From assembly GCA_965203475.1 (NCBI GenBank), contig OZ241890.1, positions 186,001-250,000 on the forward strand: 64,000 nucleotides of DNA, read 5' to 3'. Both the position numbers and the translations under genes were made by a program. The stretch is from JABDMD01 sp965203475. GTDB taxonomy: Bacteria > Pseudomonadota > Gammaproteobacteria > UBA4575. Under the pieces are notes generated by a model. The model searched no databases. It was not told the DNA's origin and was given only the letters and a program-made list of their open reading frames with translations. Position 1 is the stretch's first letter. Each line of letters opens with the position of its first letter. Below are positions 37,401 to 44,823 of the stretch, piece after piece.

Positions 37401-40400
37401 GTATAGATATTGCTAAATCATCCATTTTAAATAGTAATGTATATCAAAAAAATGGATGTATAGGGGATCATTGTTACCCAACAATTGATTTAAATGCGCC
37501 ATTACAAGTTGTAAGCGAAACTCGAACAGATAATGGAATAGGTAACAAATCAATTCTTGTATACCAGTATGAAGATGCAAAAGTCCACATGCAAGGGCGT
37601 GGGCTATTAGGCTTTGCTAAAAGAAAAGTTATAGATATTACTTCAAATATAGAAGTTGATTTAAATTTTAACCAAGAATTTCCTTATATCGGGTTAGTAA
37701 ATTCAAAAGAAACTACCGTGAATGGAATTGTTACATCGCATGAAGAAAATATTTTCGATTCCCAAGGGAATGCCATTTCTGGGCCTGCATTTCCATTTAT
37801 TTCTGAAAGTAATAAATATTCATGTGATTTAGTTTCTGGCTCACCAAGTTCCTGTGATTCTGGTGATGCATGGCTCCTTACAACAGTTACTACAAACAGC
37901 ACCTACGACAATTTTGGTAACCCAACTGACATTACTGTAACCACAGATGATGTTGGTATCGATACCTATACTACGACAACCGTAAATACTTATACCAACG
38001 ACACCACCAAATGGCACCTTGGAAGACTTACCCAAGCTGTGGTGACCAAAACCGGTGGTGCCCAAAGCAGTCCAGCACGCACCTCAACCTTTGAATATGA
38101 TTCCGCATCAGGTTTATTAACGAAAGAAACCATCGAACCTAATTCATCGTTTGAGCTTATAAAAACCTATACCCACGATAGTTTTGGTAATCGAGACAGT
38201 GTCACCGAAAGTGGAACCGGAATTACAAGTAGAACCACTACCACAAACTACGACAGCAAAGGCCAATTCCCGGTAACCATTACCAATGATCTAGGCCATA
38301 TCGAAACCAGGGGTAACTATGATGCTTATGGCAATCCAGGGTTCCTAACCGGTCCTAATGATTTAACCACCACCTGGGAATACGACACACTGGGTCGAAA
38401 GTCAAAAGAAACACGTGCCGATGGCACTGTCACAGACATTACCTATGAATTTTGTGGGTCCTGTCCTTCCCAAGTCAGTACGTTAGCTTCGTATAAAATA
38501 ACCACCACCACTACCGGGTCGGCTACCTCAACGCAATACTATGATGCGGTCAATCGCGTCATTCTCACGGAAACCGAAAGCTTCGATGGCACCAGTGTAT
38601 TTGCAGAAACGAAATTCGATGCCCAAGGCCGAGTCGATGAACGTTCCAACCCCTATTTTGGAACCACGACTACCTATTGGACCGAATATGAATACGATGA
38701 ACTAGGTCGTGTCACCCAAGAAATCTCTCCTACTACAGGGACTACGTCCATGGCCTACAGTGGGTTCATGACGACCGTAACCAATGATGAGAACCAAACC
38801 AGTAAAGAACAAACCAACAGTTTAGGTCAAACGTTATGGACGGAAGATGACAACGATAATCAACTTACCTTTGAATACGATGCCCAGGGTAATCTCATTA
38901 GCGTTACTGACAGTGAAGACAATGTAACCAGTAACACCTACAACCTTCGTGGCTTTAAAACCCAAATGCTCGATCCCGACATGGGCACCTGGACCTACAG
39001 TTATAACGCTTTAGGTGAATTGACCAGTCAAACCGATGCCAAGAGTCAAACCGTCAGCATGACCTATGACACCTTAGGCAGGTTAATCACAAGAATCGAA
39101 AACGAAGGCACCACCACCTGGACCTACGACAACTGTACCAAAGGCAAAGGCAAACCCTGTAGTGTTTCGCATTATGGCGGCTATAGTCGAACCCATACCT
39201 ATGATGATAAGGGAAGACCCAGCTCCACCACCACCACCATTAGTGGCACCAGTTACACCACCACCACCACCTACGATGGTTCCGGCAGAGTAGAGGATGT
39301 TACCTATCCAAGTTCCACTAACTTCAAAGTGGAACATGTATATAACACCTGGGGTTACTTACAAAAAGTTCGTAATGCGAACAATGCTTCTGAAGAATAT
39401 TACTTTGCACAAGCGGCTGATCATTTTGGCAACATTACGACGGAAACCTTAGGTCATGGTGCAGGGGCCATTACCACCTTTAGAAGTTATCAACAAAACA
39501 GTGGTCGGATTCATCACATCGACAGTGTGGTACAAGATCTAGAATACACCTTCGATAACTTAGGCAATCTCACCCAACGCAAAGATCATGATCAAACCGG
39601 ACTTACGGAAGACTTCAGTTACGACAACCTCAACCGACTCACGCAAACCAATGTTGTTGGCGCCGGTACAGTCACGTTCACCTATGACGATCTTGGCAAC
39701 ATCACCAATAAATCCGATGTCGGCAACTACAGCTATGGTGCCGGTAATGCCGGACCCCATGCAGTAACCAACGCCGGCGGCATTACCTACGCCTACGACA
39801 ACAACGGCAATCAAATCTCGGGGGATGGGAAAACCATTACCTGGTCCAGCTACAACAAGCCGACCTTAATCACCAAAGGCGGAAGCAGTAGTGCCTTTAC
39901 CTACGGACCCGATCGTGCGCGTTATTTACAAGTCACCGATGATGGTACAGATATCACCACTACTACATATATAGGCGGGCTATACGAAAAAGTAGAAATA
40001 GGAAGTGAGACCAAAGAAAAACACTTCATTCGTGCAGGTAGTCAAACCATTGCCATTTACACCACCAGTAATCAAACCTCGGATACAACCGAATACCTGC
40101 ATCGGGATCATTTAGGCTCCATTGACACCATTACCGATGCCAGTGGAATGGTAGTCGACAAACTCAGCTTTGATGCATTCGGAAAGAGAAGACTCAGTAA
40201 CTGGAATGCAGGTGTACCTGTTCTGAATAGTCTCCACAACACCCGTGGCTTTACCGGCCATGAAATGCTCGATGCCGTAGGCCTCATTCACATGAATGGA
40301 CGGGTCTACGATCCATTGCTTGGACGCTTCATGAGTGCCGATCCTACGATGCAGTTCCCCAAGAACATGCAGAATTACAATCGATACTCGTATGTGCTTA

Positions 40401-41410
40401 ATAATCCATTGAGCTATACCGATTCATCTGGATTCTTTTTAGATGACTTGTTTGATTCTATCGGTGGTATATTTGATGATATTGTAGATACAATTGTTGA
40501 TGTAATTGTTCATGATTTCATTCAACAAATTCTTCAAATTGCTGCATTTGCTGTCGGTACATATGCATGTGGGGGAAATACACAGTGTGGAGAAATTGCA
40601 GCAACATTCACAAAAGCGGCATTGCTGACTGCAACTACCGCTGGAGAATTTGTAGGCGGGCTTGAGGGTTCGGTTAGAACACCGGGGATTAATCCCATTG
40701 GGCTATCGGGAAATTCACAAGTGCCTGTGCATTGGTCGGTAGGGGAGGCGCCTGCGACTACAGCATCGGCAAGCTCAACTACAGCCAGTAGTGGCTTAGA
40801 TACCGCAGCTGAAATAATTATTGCGTTATCCAATGCAGATACTGGTGAGGGGAAGTCAGGGAATGGTGCAGACACTCAAGCATTCAGATACATATTGGGT
40901 AATGATTCAACATACGATACATTCTCAGAAAGAGCGCAGATTTACAGGAATCTACGTGATAGGTTAATTATTTTAGGGATAGATACAGTGTGGTTTGATA
41001 CAGCCGCAGCTTTAAATGATCTTTTCTCAAGAAAGAGAGCTCTACTTAGTCTCGGTTTTGTACGTGATGATCTAAACAGACTCGGCGTTGAATTATTAGT
41101 AAAAAATATTAAAACGTTTAACGAGATAATTTCAGGAGAAATAGAAGAACGAGGTGTAGCCCTTGATGAATTATTAGTAAATCGTGAGCAAGGCTATGTG
41201 GAAGAATATTTGAAGAGAATTGAAAGTACCGTTAACCCATATGAGCGAATTGCTTTCAATATTCCGTTTCAAGATGAACGGTTTAGTGGTTCGGAAATTC
41301 GAAATGCTGTTAGAGAAGTTGAATTAAGAACAGGAAGAGAATTTGACTTTTTTAATTTGGACGATAGGGTCAGTTTGGGCAATATCCTAACTAGAAATCG
41401 GCGTAATTGA
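34466..41410 (+). CDS. Giant exported SpvB/FG-GAP/RHS-repeat protein with variable C-terminal tip
   Basis: This protein has 2314 residues. The start is ATG 34466 behind GGGAGGGG; the frame opens at a TTG 12 bases earlier. A signal peptide (1-39) is followed by a Pro/Gly stretch and two chitobiase C-terminal-type domains (about 45-205). A Gly/Ser linker leads to an SpvB/TcaC-like domain (about 226-515). Seven FG-GAP/VCBS-like repeats with DLNGDGLxD calcium-type loops, 60-67 residues apart, span about 550-945. YD/RHS repeats (about 1205-1845) lead to the RHS core with YLHRDHLGSID and GRFMSADP (about 1875-1992). The last ~320 residues match no family I know and are in the place of a polymorphic toxin. 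The RHS part is GC-richer than both ends. Export by Sec is likely; no VgrG or PAAR gene is near. Toxicity is inferred. Confidence 0.93.
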   Translation: MGNLWVRPFAVQAVKLFFILSVLYSLLYTSNVFAGGGPPPPPPIAGPTFTPNGGTHDESVTVAISTSHSRSRIYYSINGGVYSVYSSPVTISSNSSLSAYSKKFLGPFGGGWETSLTTSTNFTVIPKLAIPTSSPNGGNFDDYVTVTLSSSDPGAEYRYTLDGTTPTSASSFSSGTITITQSSNLKVYAFKDGYIDSNVLSTNFNITQSSSGGGSGGSGGGGPVSGDLVGSIAGEFSVSNNGAATYSIPIAIPPGTAGVQPKLALNYSSQGRNGLLGLGWFIGGLSVLHRCPANLVKDGFIDGINFDDNDRFCLDGQPLIAINGIYGADGTEYRTEINNFSKIISYDTNGDGPDYFKVWTKSGEIMEYGTTPDSYINPPLANGSLQQIALCWLLAKVTDTVGNYLTIAYFENESTGENYPLRIDYTGNTSAGLSPYNSVEFLYEDRVDIGFKFINGTQIESTKRLINLTSKNNGNKVVDYQISYTESVSTGRSQIETITQCDLNNECIPYTSFNWEDEGSPMFESNAGLALPFPLVEASSSGNSFFDMNTQLVDLNGDGLLDLAYAIDKLQYISEGAYLNTGVGWTFAPEYTPPYLLAVTETCFSACAYTTNIQEMGSRFVDLNGDGLVDFVYNQFNTYDYTQGPRGAYLNTGSGWVSAPQFNLPSRLVEYDGISWQSVKAEFVDLDADGLQDFTYYYQSISNGQILRGAYLNTGSGWEYSSDHLPPFYLSQFYLGYGYTKTSAQYIDLNGDTLPDVVSAYLSGSSLVSNTYLNTGTGWDLAADYNLPKYLAEYKNSRYSPSGAEFADLNGDGLPDFLFSVYNGSTYDKGAWLNTGKGWELDNRFDPPTFLGRSYLPPSSSTTILSKSGVKFVDLNADGLQDCVYSNYSGGTDKDAWINTGSGWESNPDLAPPHYLARWDISGYRDSGARYADLNGDGMLEFMYSITWTWNLTSISKGTYINTGKIEYVDNITNGLGIGIDIAKSSILNSNVYQKNGCIGDHCYPTIDLNAPLQVVSETRTDNGIGNKSILVYQYEDAKVHMQGRGLLGFAKRKVIDITSNIEVDLNFNQEFPYIGLVNSKETTVNGIVTSHEENIFDSQGNAISGPAFPFISESNKYSCDLVSGSPSSCDSGDAWLLTTVTTNSTYDNFGNPTDITVTTDDVGIDTYTTTTVNTYTNDTTKWHLGRLTQAVVTKTGGAQSSPARTSTFEYDSASGLLTKETIEPNSSFELIKTYTHDSFGNRDSVTESGTGITSRTTTTNYDSKGQFPVTITNDLGHIETRGNYDAYGNPGFLTGPNDLTTTWEYDTLGRKSKETRADGTVTDITYEFCGSCPSQVSTLASYKITTTTTGSATSTQYYDAVNRVILTETESFDGTSVFAETKFDAQGRVDERSNPYFGTTTTYWTEYEYDELGRVTQEISPTTGTTSMAYSGFMTTVTNDENQTSKEQTNSLGQTLWTEDDNDNQLTFEYDAQGNLISVTDSEDNVTSNTYNLRGFKTQMLDPDMGTWTYSYNALGELTSQTDAKSQTVSMTYDTLGRLITRIENEGTTTWTYDNCTKGKGKPCSVSHYGGYSRTHTYDDKGRPSSTTTTISGTSYTTTTTYDGSGRVEDVTYPSSTNFKVEHVYNTWGYLQKVRNANNASEEYYFAQAADHFGNITTETLGHGAGAITTFRSYQQNSGRIHHIDSVVQDLEYTFDNLGNLTQRKDHDQTGLTEDFSYDNLNRLTQTNVVGAGTVTFTYDDLGNITNKSDVGNYSYGAGNAGPHAVTNAGGITYAYDNNGNQISGDGKTITWSSYNKPTLITKGGSSSAFTYGPDRARYLQVTDDGTDITTTTYIGGLYEKVEIGSETKEKHFIRAGSQTIAIYTTSNQTSDTTEYLHRDHLGSIDTITDASGMVVDKLSFDAFGKRRLSNWNAGVPVLNSLHNTRGFTGHEMLDAVGLIHMNGRVYDPLLGRFMSADPTMQFPKNMQNYNRYSYVLNNPLSYTDSSGFFLDDLFDSIGGIFDDIVDTIVDVIVHDFIQQILQIAAFAVGTYACGGNTQCGEIAATFTKAALLTATTAGEFVGGLEGSVRTPGINPIGLSGNSQVPVHWSVGEAPATTASASSTTASSGLDTAAEIIIALSNADTGEGKSGNGADTQAFRYILGNDSTYDTFSERAQIYRNLRDRLIILGIDTVWFDTAAALNDLFSRKRALLSLGFVRDDLNRLGVELLVKNIKTFNEIISGEIEERGVALDELLVNREQGYVEEYLKRIESTVNPYERIAFNIPFQDERFSGSEIRNAVREVELRTGREFDFFNLDDRVSLGNILTRNRRN

Positions 41411-41424
41411 ATCTATAAATAATC

Positions 41425-41820
41425 ATGAAAAAAGCAATAATTTTTACATGTATAGAAGTAATTATATATTTCGTTATTTTTGTTATACATTCCTACATAT
41501 TTAAGATGCCGAGTATAAATGCTGCATTTAGTAAGGGGATTAATGAGCTAATTTTTAGGTTAATTTTTGGTCAAATTCCTATACAGTTAATATTATTAAC
41601 TATGTTATTTTATTTTTCTGTTCAATATAAAATTCTTTTAGCAATTGGTATTGTTGTATTAGCACACATTGTATCTTTATCAATATTAGCTTCTGATTTA
41701 AATCACGTTTTAGATGACTTAAAATTTTGGACTTTCCCAGGATATATTAACATATTAATAATGTTGTTCATGAGCGCTATTTTAACTGCATTAATTTTGA
41801 GAAATTTCCTCAATAATTAG
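41425..41820 (+). CDS. Four-helix membrane protein, candidate immunity protein for the RHS tip
   Basis: The 131-residue protein has four hydrophobic helices, at about 3-25, 43-66, 70-90 and 107-129, with short loops and few charges. It begins 14 bases after the RHS stop on the same strand and shares its AT-rich composition. Immunity genes for polymorphic toxins sit in exactly this position, and a membrane protein would suit a toxin acting on or through the membrane. I do not recognise the family, so the immunity role rests on position only. Confidence 0.6.
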   Translation: MKKAIIFTCIEVIIYFVIFVIHSYIFKMPSINAAFSKGINELIFRLIFGQIPIQLILLTMLFYFSVQYKILLAIGIVVLAHIVSLSILASDLNHVLDDLKFWTFPGYINILIMLFMSAILTALILRNFLNN

Positions 41821-41844
41821 AATAAAGAATAAAAGGGGTCAGAG

Positions 41845-41968
41845 TGAAGTTCCCTCAATAAAACGGACACTCTAATTAGTGGATAATACACAATGATTGG
41901 AGTGAATAATGACAAAAAGGCAACGTTTTACGAAAGCGTTCAAACTCGAAGCATTACGCATAAAAGAG
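41845..41968 (+). mobile_element. Remnant of an IS3-family insertion sequence (left end and orfA start)
   Basis: TGAAGTTCCCTCAATAAAAC at 41845 is typical of an IS3-family terminal repeat. The ATG at 41909 begins MTKRQRFTKAFKLEALRIKE, the usual start of an IS3/IS911-type OrfA transposase. The frame leaves the similarity after about 20 codons, where the GGGGTCAGAG repeats begin. It is therefore only a stub of an element. The rest is not in the window. Confidence 0.7.
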
Positions 41969-42014
41969 AGGGATAAAAGAGGATAAAAGGGGTCAGAGAG
42001 GATAAAAGAGGATA

Positions 42015-42161
42015 AAAGGGGTCAGAGCTCTTTTTTATTAAGTTTTAATCTCGTATTGTAGTGAAGGTAGTAACTTTAATCTGATGCGTCATCCATGACG
42101 CACTCTTATTCGTCCATCCATGTACTCAGGGTCAGTGTACTCAGGGTCAGAGCCCTTTTTT
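42015..42161 (+). repeat. Copy 1 of a ~150-bp repeat bracketing the displaced RHS tip
   Basis: This copy and the one at 43316-43470 agree nearly base for base, except that copy 1 lacks about 11 bases in the middle. Each begins with AAAAGGGGTCAGAGC and a T run and ends with a second GGGTCAG-GCCCTTTTTT. Between them lies a hairpin: TGCGTCA/TGACGCA here, GTGCGT/ACGCAC in copy 2. Nothing in it is coding. Confidence 0.85.
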
Positions 42162-42852
42162 GTGCAAGGTAGAAGTTTTGGTAAAGGATTTGTTGGCTCA
42201 TTTGTTGGCAGTAAATATGGTGGCGGAAATATTATTAAAGCTGCAATCGTAGCTGGAACATCCTCCGTTATATCGGGAGGTAAGTTTAAGAATGGAGCAG
42301 CATCAGCTGTTTATACCTATTTAGCAAAAAATGGAGGAAATCTGTTATCCAATTCTAGTGAGGTAGCAAAAAGTTTAGCCAATGCAGCAAAAGAAATTGG
42401 TAAAGCTACACTTGATATTGCTGGGAAAATTTGGAATTTACCTAATACTGTAATTGGTCTAGCATTTGGTGGAATAGGTCATCTGGCAGGCTTAGCATTA
42501 GGTACAAACCCATATATTAGTTATTGGTAATAATGCTATCCAGTTCCATAACAATCCCTTAATGCCTACTGCAATGACATTAGGTAATGTAATTACTTAT
42601 GGAACTAAAACATCACCAGGTGATCCTAATGTACATTTCAAAAATACACCTGAGGGTCATACTGTAGGTCAGGAAGAGTATAGGCATACTATACAAGGAC
42701 AGATACTTGGGCCATTATATTTTCCTGCTCATATAATCGGGGGTACTAGCTCGATATTATGTGCACCGCACCCTGAATTACGTCACCCTGTAGATGCGTG
42801 GCATCGAAATAATTTTATGGAAACTGGGCCAATGCAAGATAGAACGTTTTAA
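42162..42852 (+). pseudogene. Displaced RHS C-terminal tip, frameshifted
   Basis: The first part (to 42530) reads GRSFGKGFVGSFVGSKYGGG and VISGGKFKNGAASAVYTYL, a linker typical of RHS tips just after the core. It stops at TAA 42528. The adjoining frame, from about 42526, continues with GNNAIQFHNNPLMPTAMTLGN and runs to 42852. It includes GHTVGQEEYRHTIQGQILGP, which resembles a HExxH-type metal motif of RHS-linked domains with the first His replaced by Glu. So one tip is split by a single-base shift near 42525. It has no start of its own; its 5' side abuts the repeat. It most likely came from an earlier RHS gene. Confidence 0.75.
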
Positions 42853-43224
42853 ATGAAAATAATAAGACAGTTAGTTTTATTCGTATTCTTAATAGTATTG
42901 TTAATAAGTTGTCCTGCAACCCTATATGTGGAAATTACAAATCAATATTCTCAAGATATTGCAATTATTTATTCAACAGGGCATGAGTCGATAATTTCAC
43001 CTGGAAAGACCAAAAAAGAGTTATATAAATCTGGATGTTTAACTATAAAAGTAGGTGCAGAAGTAATTAAATTTAAACAAATTCAACCACCAGAAAAATT
43101 TTACGTCACTGGTTTAACAAGCTCAAAGATGTTAGCTAATTTTACTCAAGAAAAAGATTTCATTTTATATATTAATGGTGGTGAATCAAAAGATTCAATA
43201 AAATTAAAAAAAAGGTGTGTCTAA
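42853..43224 (+). CDS. Small lipoprotein, candidate immunity protein of the displaced tip
   Basis: The 123-residue protein has a lipoprotein signal with LLISC (Cys 20) and a small beta-rich mature domain (YVEITNQYSQDIAIIYST, then FILYING). The ATG begins immediately after the stop of the RHS tip fragment, so the two were once translationally coupled. That adjacency is typical of a toxin tip and its immunity protein. I do not recognise the family. It appears intact although its toxin is broken, so it could still protect from kin carrying the full toxin. Confidence 0.65.
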   Translation: MKIIRQLVLFVFLIVLLISCPATLYVEITNQYSQDIAIIYSTGHESIISPGKTKKELYKSGCLTIKVGAEVIKFKQIQPPEKFYVTGLTSSKMLANFTQEKDFILYINGGESKDSIKLKKRCV

Positions 43225-43315
43225 AATACGTGAGGCTAGAGCCAATTGATTCGTTACTTTAGGAAAATAAAAGAGAAATAAAAGGAGAAATAAAAGGGTC
43301 AAGAAATAAAAGGAA

Positions 43316-43470
43316 TAAAAGGGGTCAGAGCCCTTTTTTATTATGTTTTAATCTCGTAGTGCAGTGAAAGTAGTAACGTTTCTACACTTTAATCTGGTGC
43401 GTCATTCATAACGCACTCTTATTCGTCCATCCATGTACTCAGCATGTACTCAGGGTCAGGGCCCTTTTTT
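43316..43470 (+). repeat. Copy 2 of the ~150-bp repeat
   Basis: This is the second copy of the repeat at 42015-42161 in direct orientation, with the extra segment GTTTCTACACT. The two bracket a ~1.15-kb cassette holding the broken RHS tip and its lipoprotein. Short degenerate AAAGGAGAAATAAAAGG stretches precede it from 43265. The rest of the 43225-43636 gap holds only the promoter of the next gene. Confidence 0.85.
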
Positions 43471-43595
43471 AATTTCTTATAGTAAGTAGGGCTATATAAT
43501 TTTAATATTATTACTCATGCGTACGCGTTAGATTTTTTACACATGCAACTATAATTCAATGAGTTATATGGAATTACTCTAATACATATAACCTC

Positions 43596-43627
43596 TTGAC
43601 TTGAATAATTAGTAACGTATATGTTAC
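43596..43627 (+). promoter_or_regulatory. Promoter and operator of the RelE-type toxin-antitoxin pair
   Basis: TTGACT (43596-43601) and TATATG (43618-43623), 16 bases apart, fit sigma-70. GTAACGTATATGTTAC (43612-43627) is a near-perfect 16-bp palindrome over the -10 box. The toxin start codon is at 43637, so the transcript would be almost leaderless. An autoregulatory operator is the natural reading. Confidence 0.6.
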
Positions 43628-43636
43628 CATTAGTTT

Positions 43637-43981
43637 GTGATTGAGATTAACCATTATCAAGATGAGGATGGTTTTAACCATTTTGAAAGGTGGTTTAATA
43701 AATTAAATGCACAGGCTGCAGCTAAAGTTACAACTCACTTAACACGTATTAGTAATGGTAATTTCTCTAATACTAAAAGCGTAAGTAAAGGAGTTTATGA
43801 ATGTGTCATTAACTTTGGGCCAGGGTATCGAGTGTATTTTGGAAAAGATGGTGAGAGTTTAGTTATTTTGCTTACAGGTAGTTCAAAGAAAGATCAGCAG
43901 AAAATTATTATTAAAGCCCATGGGTTATGGACCGAATATAAGAGAGCTAAACGAAAACGTAGGAAACGAAAAACGAGGTGA
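43637..43981 (+). CDS. RelE/ParE-family toxin of a type II toxin-antitoxin pair
   Basis: The 114-residue protein matches the RelE/HigB-like 'addiction module killer' subgroup: a short N-terminal strand and helix with FERWFNKLNAQAAAKV, then GVYECVINFGPGYRVYFG, LVILLTGSSKKDQQKII and a final helix ending in a basic Lys/Arg-rich tail. Such toxins cleave mRNA on the ribosome. The start is GTG, which aligns with the family's MIEI start. The antitoxin gene follows 7 bases after the stop. The basic tail is longer than usual. Confidence 0.88.
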   Translation: MIEINHYQDEDGFNHFERWFNKLNAQAAAKVTTHLTRISNGNFSNTKSVSKGVYECVINFGPGYRVYFGKDGESLVILLTGSSKKDQQKIIIKAHGLWTEYKRAKRKRRKRKTR

Positions 43982-43988
43982 GTAATAA

Positions 43989-44303
43989 ATGCCATTAACT
44001 AAGCAATTTAAACAAACTGTAAAAGAGCGTGCAGAACGAGATGAGGATTTTCGTCAAGCTTTATTAACTGAGAGCTTGCAATGTTTTATTGAGGGTGATG
44101 TGGTTACAGGAAAGTCAATTCTTCGAGATTATATTAATGCAACTATTGGTTTTGAAGAGCTTGCTGAATTAATGGGTAAAGAAGATAAGAGTTTAATGAG
44201 AATGCTAAGTAAAAGTGGTAATCCGCGTGTAGATAACTTATTTAATATTATCCGTCATCTTCAAGATAAAGAGCGTGTTAACTTTGAAGTGCGTGCAAAT
44301 TAA
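43989..44303 (+). CDS. HTH antitoxin partner of the RelE-type toxin
   Basis: The 104-residue protein fits the antitoxin family found after such toxins (COG3636-like). A helical N terminus (DEDFRQALLTESLQCFIEGD) is followed by a helix-turn-helix (TIGFEELAELMGKEDKSLMRMLSKSGNP, in parts) and ends with LFNIIRHLQ. It would neutralise the toxin and repress the shared promoter. The toxin-first order is normal for this subgroup. Confidence 0.85.
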   Translation: MPLTKQFKQTVKERAERDEDFRQALLTESLQCFIEGDVVTGKSILRDYINATIGFEELAELMGKEDKSLMRMLSKSGNPRVDNLFNIIRHLQDKERVNFEVRAN

Positions 44304-44315
44304 ATAAAAAATAAA

Positions 44316-44647
44316 GGGGCTCTGACCACTTTTAAAAAAGTAGAGGTTGAAATGAAAAAATTCTCGGGTAAACGGGTAAACGGGTAAACGGGTAAACGGG
44401 TAAACGGGTAAACGGGTAAACGGGTAAACGGGTAAACGGGTAAACGGGTAAACGGGTAAACGGGTAAACGGGTAAACGGGTAAACGGGTAAACGGGTAAA
44501 CGGGTAAACGGGTAAACGGGTAAACGGGTAAACGGGTAAACGGGTAAACGGGTAAACGGGTAAACGGGTAAACGGGTAAACGGGTAAACGGGTAAACGGG
44601 TAAACGGGTAAACGGGTAAACGGGTAAACGGGGTCAGAGCCTTTTTT
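44316..44647. repeat. Inverted GGGGCTCTGACC / GGGGTCAGAGCC pair enclosing a tandem repeat
   Basis: GGGGCTCTGACC at 44316-44327 is the inverse of GGTCAGAGCC at 44632-44641. The latter is another copy of the motif in the 41.8-43.5 kb repeats. The pair encloses the 8-bp tandem array. The rest of the 44304-44823 gap holds the ATPase promoter and no coding region. Confidence 0.7.
44365..44628 (+). repeat. Perfect tandem array, 33 copies of CGGGTAAA
   Basis: The unit CGGGTAAA repeats without any change for 264 bases. On the plus strand every frame meets TAA every 24 bases, so it is not coding there. The minus strand is open in all frames (FTRLPVYP repeat) but has no start. Such a uniform array is young or actively length-changing and may vary between isolates or in the assembly. 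Confidence 0.97.
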
Positions 44648-44772
44648 ATGATATTACATAGGATGGATTAATTAGAGGGTAGTTTATGCCCCGCAAGCCA
44701 CGATTTTTTCTTAAAGGTGTTCTTTGTTATTTTATTCAACGGAACATTTTCTAAATCACATTATTTTAGACA

Positions 44773-44817
44773 TTTACATACCTTGAAATTTCGGTATAGT
44801 ATACCGGATTTTCAAGG
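44773..44817 (+). promoter_or_regulatory. Promoter under a 37-bp palindrome before the DUF4143 ATPase
   Basis: CCTTGAAATTTCGGTATA (44781-44798) pairs with TATACCGGATTTTCAAGG (44800-44817) at 16 of 18 positions around one central base. TTTACA (44773-44778) and TATAGT (44795-44800), 16 bases apart, form a promoter almost wholly inside it. The GTG start is at 44824. This placement suggests strong repression by a dimeric protein. Confidence 0.75.
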
Positions 44818-44823
44818 TATGTT

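Noticed and set aside
41971..42014. Short GGATAAAAGA direct repeats as a separate element
   Set aside because: They look like degenerate edges of the GGGGTCAGAG repeats rather than an independent feature.
42120..42161. ATG start of the displaced RHS tip at 42120
   Set aside because: These bases belong to the intergenic repeat, and the encoded residues are repeat-derived; RHS similarity begins only after about 42164.
44365..44628. CRISPR-like array or a coding repeat
   Set aside because: The 8-bp units have no spacers, and the plus strand meets TAA every 24 bases in all frames. The minus strand is open but lacks a start codon.
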